A DNA stretch of 64,000 nt from Liopterus haemorrhoidalis (lineage: Eukaryota; Arthropoda; Insecta; Coleoptera; Dytiscidae): positions 17,638,829-17,702,828 of the forward strand of contig OZ020625.1 in the NCBI GenBank assembly GCA_963971575.1, in the 5' to 3' direction. The notes beneath the pieces were generated by a model. The model had not been told where the DNA came from. It saw nothing but the letters and a program-made list of their open reading frames with translations, and ran no database searches. How positions within the stretch are numbered: position 1 is the first letter of the stretch; the number at the start of each line of letters is the position of its first letter. Made by a program: the position numbers and the translations under genes. Below are positions 56,198 through 64,000 of this stretch, piece after piece.

Positions 56198-57268
56198 TCA
56201 TGGGTCTGAGGCGTATAAATTGACGCAACTGCAGCAAGGAACGAATTCATCAGTCTTTTTTTATTGTTGGAATACTTCCGACGCACATGTATTTGAATAA
56301 ATGGCTGGTAAATTGTTCCTTGCTGCAGTGCGTAATTAACTGCCTCTTTACGGCCGACCATTTGCCCTCAATGCTATTGGTATGGGCTCCAGTGTCAGGA
56401 TCCTTGAAATGCATTGAGTGGTTCACCGTAAGATGGCGGAACCCTTCATCTTCCAAACAATTATAAGCCCGCCAGCAGTCACTTATTATGGTGCTACCCG
56501 GACGAACATGTTCTTTAATTATGTTTGGTAGCACATTTTTACTTCTTTCTTCAACTACTTCCAGGAAACATTTAGCACTGCCCCGCTCAACTCCACCAAA
56601 CACCCATTTACCCTCCACAAATCGTCCCCTTTCATATTTTCTCTTTCCAAACTTACTCTCATCAATCTCCACTATCACCCCTCACCACCCAACATTTCAT
56701 TCTCACGTGTCACGCATACCTCCCGACAATAATTTTTCCAGTCGGTCACTGTGCGCGACGAAACATTTGATTCGGCGACAATCCAATCATTTGACACTTG
56801 CATACACCACATGTGCGTAATCATTAATATTTCATACATACTTAATCTGCTCTTTTCAAACCAACTGTTCTTTCGAACACTTCTTTTAACATCGTGCCCA
56901 TTCTTCCTACACCGCCATTGTTTCTTGTCCACAACATCCGCCCTCCCAACCAAACTCGTGCTCTCACCACACTCAGGACTAGGGATGGGAATTTATTTTT
57001 GAATATCGATATATACGCGATTCGATATATCGTAAGTGTGATATCGATATTCGATATATATCGAAGTAAAAATATCGATATTTTTGATATATCGATATAA
57101 CTAACACTTAACATATAAGATATATAAAATAGTTTTTTTTTGGTTGGCTTGGCAGAAAAAGAAGTCGCCATTTGACAGACAATCACTTACAGTTGGTACT
57201 CACCCAGCTACCAACCAACTTTCTAATATTTTCTTAGTTAACTGCTCTCATAATTAAATATATACTTA

Positions 57269-58176
57269 CACAGGGTGTTTGTTTGAAACGGGGCACCCCG
57301 AAAATCTCCTTAATTTGTAAAGATACAAAAAATCTTCAGAACAAAAGTTAAACTAGACAAAAACGCCCATCTAAAGGTTACTATAAGAATTCTGAGGAAT
57401 TTCCGGTTTCACCGGAAATGATGTCAACTTTTGATCTAGCATAGGGAATCGATAATTTTATATTTTTTTCCTAAAAGTACATTAAATTAGCTTTACAATG
57501 ACACCAAAAAGTCATATTTTTATGTTAACCATTTCAAAATGGCGACCATTTATTTACAAAATAATAATCAACATAAGTTTTACAAAGTTGAACGTAGCAA
57601 GCTTTGAAAACAATAAAAAAAAGAAACAAAATATCTCTAAAATGAACTATTTGACTATTTAGAAAAAAAAAAACTATTACTTTTTACAATTATTTTACAA
57701 AAAAAAAAAAAAAAAAATACAAATGTTCGATCAAACCACCATTATTGTCCACACATTTTCTCATTCTTAATAAAAACTTATTTTAGAGATATTTTGTTTC
57801 TTTTTTTATTGTTTTCAAAGCTTGCTACGTTCAACTTTGTAAAACTTATGTTGATTATTATTTTGTAAATAAATGGTCGCCATTTTGAAAAGATTAACAT
57901 AAAAATATAACTTTTTGGTGTCATTGTAAAGCTAATTTAATGTACTTTTAGGAAAAAAATATAAAATTATCAATTCCCTATGCTAAATCAAAAGTTGACA
58001 TCAACTTTTGATCTAGCATAGGGAATCGTCTCCGGTGAAACCGGAAGTGCCTCAGAATTCTTATAGTAACCTTTAGATGGGCCTTTTTGTCTAGTTTAAC
58101 TTTTGTTCTGAAGATTTTTTGTATCTTTACAAATAAAGGAGATTTTCGAGGTGCCACGTTTCAAACAAACACCTGT
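57269..58176. mobile_element. Foldback element with ~430-bp inverted arms
   Basis: CAGGGTGTTTGTTTGAAACG at the left is mirrored by CGTTTCAAACAAACACCTG. The arms include ATTTCCGGTTTCACCGGAAA, TAGCATAGGGAATCG and ATGGTCGCCATTTTGAAA. The middle is A/T runs. One arm of the same family is in REC8 intron 10. Confidence 0.8.
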
Positions 58177-58177
58177 A

Positions 58178-58798
58178 TATATGCTGTTCACTTTTGTAAG
58201 GACAAACCAGATCTTTTTGGTTACTTTTAGTGTATTACGGACTTAATTAAAAATATTCCTTACGCTGTAAAACCGACTTTAGATTTATTGGTTATGATCA
58301 TTATTAAGAAAGTGACATTTTTTATAATTTTTTAGTAACAACATGACATACAATTTCAAAGGTGCAAATTATTGAAATCAAAATTTCGTCTTATAGGCTA
58401 TTCCAAACGATTAGGCGGAACAAAATGGAAATTTCGTTATTTTACGTTGTCAAGAAAAGAAGGACCTTTTTTGGGTTATTTCATGTTTCAGGTTTGGATG
58501 TGAAAATTTCAACAGTGAAACCATGGAAACGAATGACATATGTCAAATATTTTAATACATCTTTCATATTTTGAAGACAAAAAATAAATAAATAAATGGG
58601 AAATTTTTATTAAGAATGACAAAAAAAAAAACAATTTAATCTAGAATTTGCAATGTGAGAATGATACTTTGTAAAAAGCTTAGAAAAATTACCAAAAATC
58701 CTAATTAATAGATAAAAATTACTAGATTTCAAAATCTAGTTCCGTCTAAATGTTTGGAATAGCCTATAGTTTGTTTTTACAAAAGTGAACAGCTTATA
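58178..58798. mobile_element. MITE-2 copy (TGTTCACTTTTGTAA ends) with a nested MITE-3
   Basis: TGCTGTTCACTTTTGTAAGG and TTTTTACAAAAGTGAACAGC are inverted. Inside, MITE-3 (58392-58768) has TATAGGCTATTCCAAACGAT and the inverse AATGTTTGGAATAGCCTATA, and it splits the phrase TTTCGTCTTA/TAGTTTGTTTTTAC. Confidence 0.7.
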
Positions 58799-59051
58799 TT
58801 TAAATGTAAAAAAGAATATCGATATTTTGTGCGAATATCGATATTTTGCGCGATATATCGCATTTCAAATGTCGATATAAAAACATCGATATATTTTTCT
58901 AAAGTATCGATATTTTTGAAATATCGATATATCGTTCCCATCCCTACTCAGGACACACATAATTATTTGCAATGAAACCTGCATCCATACACCACTGGAT
59001 CATACTATCCGGGTCGTCCGCTAATCTCGCCAGCACTTCAAATGTAATTTG

Positions 59052-59218
59052 CCGACCGGCGTAGCGTAGTGGTAACACATGTGCTCTGCGTTGCGAAGGT
59101 CTCGGGTTCGAATCCCGTTCAGGCATGGAAATTTTCTCAAAATAAAAATTGTACTGGCTAATTGCCACAGCAGCAAAGGCCATTAAATTAAAAAATTAAA
59201 AAAAAAAAAAAAAAAAAA
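59052..59218 (+). mobile_element. tRNA-derived SINE with poly-A tail and TSD, copy B only
   Basis: The head, GCGTAGCGTAGTGGTAACAC, carries a pol III A box, and GGGTTCGAATCCCGTT a B box about 40 bases later. A short body and an A-rich tail (59191-59220) follow. ATGTAATTTG is repeated on both sides (to 59051, and from about 59219), and copy A has a single uninterrupted copy (40709). The whole lies within codon 7 to 8 of Merlin-1. It reads on the plus strand, against the transposase. Confidence 0.88.
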
Positions 59219-59691
59219 AATGTAATTTGTTCTGCAGCCATTTTCTAAACTTGATGCAGTATCAACTAAAGTTTAAGCTGAAATGAGGAAATCCATTGGA
59301 AAAATAGTTCGTTAAATAAAAATCGCGGCAAAATTTAGGCGGGAAATATTGGTCATTCATTATTTCTATTTTTCATTCCTTAATCCAGCAATAAAACTAT
59401 AGATAATTATTTAGTCTAATTTAATTCATGTATATCCAAACTTGCCTACATAAAAGTCATTATATACCAAAAAATAATAAACACAGGGTAATGGTGTATT
59501 TTAGCTGCGTTTATTTCGCATACTGTTCTGCGCGGGGCATTGGTCTAACGAAATTCATACACCGTTGCCAAGAGTAATTGTTATAATCTGTCACAAAGAT
59601 TTTAAGGTTAGCGTGTGTTAGTAACTGTTTATCTAACTCGTGTACGTTTATTATTGTTTATTATCTGTTTTTAAAAGAAGAAATTATTAAA

Positions 59692-60995
59692 ATGGCTGGT
59701 AGAAGAAATCCTGCCCCTGCAACAATAGTTGCAGCTGATGAAGTTTTGAATAAAGAACAAATAGGAGCAGATATTTACACTATGGCCAGTAATGTCCATT
59801 TTGTAGAAAATATTGATGCCATCAAGTGGCTTGCAAGGAGAAGCTTTTCTTCGTAACTTCATGCGATGCAATCATTACAATGTATTGATGTCGTTTGTCC
59901 GCTATGGACAATCAATTGATGGGTTTCGCTGGAGATGTAGTGACTGTGGAGTTGCAGGCAGTGTCCGTAGTAATTCTTACTTTTACAGGTCCCATCTAAC
60001 ACTGCGTCAACTTATCACCATTATATATTTATGGTCACTAGATTTACCGCAAACATTTATGAGCCGAGAAGCTGGTCTCAACATGAACAACCACAGAACT
60101 ATTGTCGATTGGTGCTCTTTTAACCGTGCGGTCTGCCAAAACGATCTCATTTTACATTCTGAACCCATAGGCGGCTTAAATGAGGACTTCACAGCAAAAA
60201 TTGTTGAGATTGATGAAAGTAAATTTTTTCATCGAAAATACCATCGGGGAGCGCTGAGGGCTGAAGGTCATTGGCTGTTTGGTGGCACTGAGAGGGCGAC
60301 GAGCAGGTGTTTCCTCGTGGAGGTGCCTGACCCCACAAGAGCTACTCTTACTCCCATCATTGAAAGGTTAATCAAAAAAATAATGCATGTGTATGTTTAT
60401 TCAAATACGCAGGTGGTCCCTGGTGGAGGTGCCTGACCGCGCAAGAGCTCTTACTCCCATCATTGAAAGGTTAATAAATAAAAAATACATGTGCATATTT
60501 ATTTAAATACGAGTATATATAATATGCATGTAGTATAAAAATGTGTGTATGTGTTTGTGCGTGGTAGAATATACTAGCCATATCAGGATTTTGTGTGCTT
60601 ATATACGAATCAACGTTTCAGATTTTCCTTTTGAGTAATTATTTTATTGCATGAATTAAATTTTAAAATGGTTTGATAACATCTTTAGGTGTATATTGCC
60701 CGGGACACACATCATGTCTGACGGTTGGGCGGCATACAATCAGCTGTATGCTGTTGTAGGAGGAGGCATTCATCTCCACGACGCTGTTGTCCATGAGCAT
60801 AACTTCGTGGATCCACATAACCCCTTGATCCACACACAAAATGTGGAGAACATGTGGATGCGAGCAAAAAGGAAGTTACGCAGACAGTTTGGCACGCCGC
60901 GGGACCTATTTCCTTCATACTTGCACGAATTTATTTGGCGGAATAAGAACAGAGGGAAAGATTTGTTCTCTGAATTTTTAATAAGCTTAAAATAA
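59692..60995 (+). pseudogene. Merlin-2 transposase, copy B, plus strand
   Basis: The start is MAGRRNPAPATIVAADEVLN. The +1 shift near 59843 is shared with copy A, so it predates the duplication. Beyond the shift the frame is open with FRWRCSDCG (Trp kept here) and EIDESKFFHRKYH to the AG|GT junction at 60366. Exon 2 (60689-60995) has SDGWAAYNQL and HTQNVENMWMRAKRK. Only the early shift prevents a full frame. The exon-tail repeat in the intron is also present. Confidence 0.8.
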
Positions 60996-61103
60996 CAATA
61001 CCCCTTGTAGGTTACGTTTATATGGACATAGTAAAATATTGCTTGTTCCTCCTGAAACACCCTGTATATTTATTAAGGTAGTACAGATTAATATAGATTA
61101 GGT

Positions 61104-61275
61104 CAGTGTTTCTCAACCGGTGGTCCGCGGACCACCTTATAAATTATTAATAAATAGAGGCTTATAAATTATTATTTTTGAGATTTTTTGTTCATTTTTT
61201 TATGATAGAAAAATCCGCGGTAGAAAATTAAATATTTTACTGGTCTACGGCACGTTTTCAGTTGAGAAAAAACTG
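61104..61275. mobile_element. hAT MITE (CAGTGTTTCTCAACCGG), copy B
   Basis: This is the counterpart of 42588-42759, with the right end decayed (GTTGAGAAAAAACTG). Confidence 0.65.
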
Positions 61276-61362
61276 TATTAGATTATAAGGTTAGTTAGTA
61301 AAGATAGCATAGTATAGGGTAGTATAGATTAGGTTAATATGGATAGGATAGGGTAATATAGA

Positions 61363-61542
61363 TATGTGGCTCTTTGAGGACATTTTTGTGGCTCTTTAAA
61401 TTAAGTTGATAAGGAATAAAATTTAGAAAATATTCAAAAAGTCATGAATTAAAACAAAATTATGGCTCTTTAAAATGTTTCCAGAGGCCGTAAAGGGTGA
61501 ATTTGGCTCTTTGGCGTCTAAAGTTTGCCGACCCCTGGGTTA
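61363..61542. mobile_element. hAT MITE (TGCGGCTCTTT type), left end deleted, copy B
   Basis: This matches 43015-43184 but its left terminus is gone; the deletion also removed the end of the TTAGTATAGAT tandem. The right end TTTGCCGACCCCTG and GGTTAGGA are kept. Confidence 0.75.
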
Positions 61543-61646
61543 GGAAAACTAAGAGCTTCCATTTAATTTTTTTAAACAAAATTTAAATAATTTACCAAAT
61601 ATTTCAGCGTTTTTTTCTGCATTTGTTACGTATTCAAGTCTTCATT

Positions 61647-61771
61647 AGATTAATAAATAAAACACTCGGTAAGTTTCACAAATATAAGTTTAATATACTC
61701 CTATATTAAACTAATAGCTAACTAATACTACTATATTTGTGAAACTTACCGAGTGTTTTATTTATTAATCT
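61647..61771. repeat. Palindrome, copy B
   Basis: AGATTAATAAATAAAACACT and its inverse again form a hairpin, as at 43294-43419. Confidence 0.75.
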
Positions 61772-62276
61772 TATATTAAATATGTTTCACCGAGAATACA
61801 CGGACCCCTCTGTCAATTATATATTAATAAGAAATATTTTACACTGTAAAAATACATTATTTTTTAAATATTTTTAATTCCAAAAAAATACACGCACTAT
61901 CTTAGCTATAAATACAAAAAGTCCATAACATTATTAGCCATAATTTAACCATGAATTAAAAAAATAATAAATTTTTTCAAAAACACAAACTGCCATATTT
62001 TTCAACAACACAATCTGATCAAAAATTCCTCAACAATCAAAACACAAATCTATTTCGGCGTGCCAACTAGTCACTGCAGATTAACCCAGGAGTTGTAAAC
62101 TATAGACCTGGCAGAGGAAACTACATGCAGCTTATAATTGGTAAGTAATTTTTATTTTTTCTACGACCACGTTATTATTATTAATTTTTTATTTTTTACT
62201 TTTTATAAGGATTGCTACAGCAGCCATGAATCTCTACTAAGAAGCGCCTGCAAATCTCTTTATAGACCTGTTCTCT

Positions 62277-62471
62277 TTTTTTTTTTTTTTTTTTTTATTT
62301 AAATAATTATTGGTTGCCTCAGCTACTATGGCTATTGGCCACCAGGTTACATAATGGTTTACATGCATATGTTTGTACAAATGAATTATTTTAAGTTAAA
62401 TTTTTGATTTTATGTTGATATCCTTAAGGTATTGAATGACTCTGTCTTCTATATCGGTCTTATTGGCTAGC
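62277..62471 (-). mobile_element. 5'-truncated LINE 3' end, TSD AGACCTGTTCTCT, copy B only
   Basis: A T-run of about 20 is followed by the inverse of a LINE tail (GGTTGCCTCAGCTACTATGG, GGCCACCAGG), related to but distinct from the LINE ends at 22600 and 49590. AGACCTGTTCTCT occurs exactly at 62264-62276 and 62472-62484; copy A has it once (about 43932). It is a clean target-primed insertion. Confidence 0.9.
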
Positions 62472-62569
62472 AGACCTGTTCTCTGACGCATAATAAAAAT
62501 TCTGAACAGACATCTTTACAGCCAGATGAATTCACGCAGATATGAAGGAAATACGACCTCACCCTATAC

Positions 62570-63822
62570 AGGGTGTTTCAGGAGGAACAGGCAATATTTT
62601 AGAAGGTGGTAATACCTATAGAGACTATTTGGAATAAAAAGTCCGTATAAACGTGACCTACAAGGGGTATTGTTCTTTCACGCTTATTAAAAATTCGGAG
62701 AACAAATCTTTCCCTCTGTTCTTATTCCGCCACATAAATTCGTGCAGGTACGAATGAAATCCCGCAACGTCCAAACTGTCTGCGTAACTTCCTTTTTGCT
62801 CGCCTCCACATGTTCTCCACATTTTGTGTATGGATCAAGGGGTCATGTGGATCCACGAAGTTATGCTCTTGGACAACAGCGTCGTGGAGATAAATATCTC
62901 CTCCTACAGCATACAGCTGATAGTATGCCGTCCAACCGTTAGACATGATGTGTGTCCCGGGCAATATATACCTAAAGATCTTATCAAACCTATCTAAACT
63001 TCAATGATGGGATCAAGAGTAGCTCTTGCGCGGTCAGGCACCTGCCCGTCCACCTCTCAGTGCCACCAAACACCCAATGGCCTTCAGCCCTCAGCGCTCC
63101 CCGATGGTATTTCCGATGAAAAAATTTATTTTCATCAATCTCAACAATTTGTGCTGTGAAGTCCTCATTTAAGCCGCCTAATTTAAAATGAGATCGTGTT
63201 GGCAGACCCCCCGGTTAAATGAGCACCAATCGACAATAGTTTTATGAATGTTCGAGTTGCGACCTGCTTTTCGGCTCAAACATTTGAGGTAAATCTTGTG
63301 ATCACAAATAAATAATAGAGATCAGTTGACGCAGTGTTAGATGCGACCCGTAAAAGTAAGAATTACTACGGACACACTCGCAACCTCACAGTCACTGCAT
63401 TTCCAGCGAAAGCTGTCAATTGATTGTCCATACCGGACAAAATATATCAATACATTGCATTGGTTGCATCGCATGAAGTTACGAAGCAAGCCTCTCCTTG
63501 CTAGCCACTTGATTGCATCAATACTTTCCTCAAAATGGACATTACCGGCCATAGTGCAAGACTCTGCTATTATTTGTTCATCGTTTAAAACTTCATAAGC
63601 TGCAACTAATGTCGTGAGGACAGGAATTCCTCTACCAGCCATTTTAATAGTTTTTTCTTTTATAACAGACAATACATACACGAGTTAGACAGTAAGACAC
63701 ACTTATCTTAAACCTTTGTGACATGTTAGTAAAAGCACGTGGAAAAAAGTAATTTATTGTGATAAACTGACGTTCCGGCCGATTTATGGAAACATCGCAG
63801 ACCGCAATGTTTCCTGGCAGAT
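62570..63822 (-). pseudogene. Second Merlin-2 transposase, minus strand, copy B
   Basis: The left terminal repeat is CAGGGTGTTTCAGGAGGAAC. The minus frame begins MAGRGIPVLTTLVAAYEVLN at 63642 and is open through the zinc ribbon to about 63380. It then shifts. 62722-62964 is an open last exon with THIMSNGWTAYYQLYAVGG (the second Asp replaced by Asn) and HTQNVENMWRRAKRK. The catalytic D-to-N change and several shifts make it dead. It retains the region deleted in copy A. Confidence 0.75.
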
Positions 63823-64000
63823 TGTTGAATAACAGGAAAGGTCTGTCTTATTATTCGAACTTTTTAAGTTGGAATTCTCAAGACACGAGTTGAGGGCTGA
63901 CAGCCCGGTACTCTACCCTAGGACTAGATAAGATAAGGAAAGTCACCAGTCGCTTCTTGCCTCGGCTGCCTGGTCTCATCTCTCCGCTTCTCGGCAGATA
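63823..64000. mobile_element. LTR-like block, copy B (runs off the window)
   Basis: TGTTGAATAACAGGAAAGGT continues as the sequence 45692-45870 of copy A, without the 45045-45652 MITE region and its flanks. It ends at the window edge. Confidence 0.4.

Larger units (their letters stand above)
56980..58946. mobile_element. 1,967-bp hAT element, TSD CTCAGGAC, with nested elements
   Basis: Ends TAGGGATGGGAA and TTCCCATCCCTA are perfect inverses. CTCAGGAC repeats exactly at 56972-56979 and 58947-58954, and copy A has the single site at about 40610. The termini carry clustered ATATCGATATATCG repeats. The body is filled by a foldback element and MITE-2; no transposase is present. Confidence 0.9.
56194..59241 (-). 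pseudogene. Merlin-1 transposase (IS1595/ISXO2-like), copy B, interrupted
   Basis: The start is MAAEQITFEVLARLADDPDS at 59241, followed at once by a SINE (59052-59218). The frame continues to CPEC, then a hAT element (56980-58946), then the zinc-ribbon partner KKQWRCRKNGHD and helices to 56690. A 1-base loss near 56686 shifts frame. The catalytic part (56250-56678) has EIDESKFGKRKY, SDCWRAYN and TNSIEGKWSAVKR, keeping all three acidic residues, unlike copy A. A further shift near 56285 ends it. Trp codons that are TAG in copy A are intact here. Confidence 0.8.

Noticed and set aside
59052..59130. Functional tRNA gene
   Set aside because: A and B boxes are present, but the element has a SINE body, an A-tail and a target duplication, and it is absent at the paired site.
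37584..63681. Bacterial insertion sequence contamination (ISXO2/IS1595-like transposases)
   Set aside because: The frames contain GT..AG introns, are interrupted by a SINE and hAT elements, and lie in AT-rich insect-like DNA. They are eukaryotic Merlin elements.

Overview
This is an AT-rich, intron-bearing animal window, almost certainly from an insect with a transposon-swollen genome. It holds GT..AG-spliced genes, tRNA-derived SINEs, an I/Jockey-type LINE, and DNA transposons of the hAT, pogo, Merlin, piggyBac-like and PIF/Harbinger-like types. The species cannot be named from the sequence alone.

Region 1 (1-3.1 kb) is a decayed minus-strand Ty3/gypsy gag-pol split by a solo LTR with a perfect 5-bp target duplication, followed by a short MITE with tandem repeats. 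Region 2 (3.1-11.7 kb) is a complete plus-strand gene of 11 exons. All splice phases agree, and it encodes a 612-residue meiotic kleisin, REC8. Its introns are packed with MITEs, hairpins and nested insertions. Region 3 (11.7-17 kb) holds the 3' exon of nucleoporin Nup43 on the minus strand, convergent with REC8 and carrying an in-frame TGA. Around it are foldback elements and a frameshifted THAP domain.

Region 4 (17.0-20.2 and 28.8-32.0 kb) contains two copies of one 3,221-bp pogo-superfamily transposon in opposite orientation. Both have an intact 646-codon transposase (DDD, 35-residue spacing), matching terminal inverted repeats, TA target duplications and an array of subterminal GATCCACTG motifs. 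Only one base difference was noticed. The second copy sits inside a 10.5-kb block of degenerate tandem satellite (about 405-bp and about 290-bp monomers).

Region 5 (21.6-46.9 kb, copy A; 48.6-64.0 kb and beyond, copy B) is a large tandem segmental duplication. Each copy carries, in order, LINE RNase H, a THAP relic, a Myb/SANT exon, palindromic elements, a Merlin-1 transposase (minus), a Merlin-2 transposase (plus), a second Merlin-2 (minus) and an LTR-like block. Because the copies were once the same, almost every later insertion can be read as a filled site against an empty one. Examples are the satellite block in A; three hAT elements with perfect 8-bp duplications (38114-39182 in A; 53212-55359 and 56980-58946 in B); a SINE, a solo LTR and a LINE tail in B; and a piggyBac-like element loaded with thirteen 120-bp satellite units at the junction.

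The only convincing host genes are REC8 and Nup43. Everything else is mobile, satellite or decayed sequence. No CRISPR, operon or bacterial feature is present. The Merlin transposases resemble bacterial IS1595/ISXO2 enzymes, but they sit in spliced, SINE-interrupted eukaryotic sequence.
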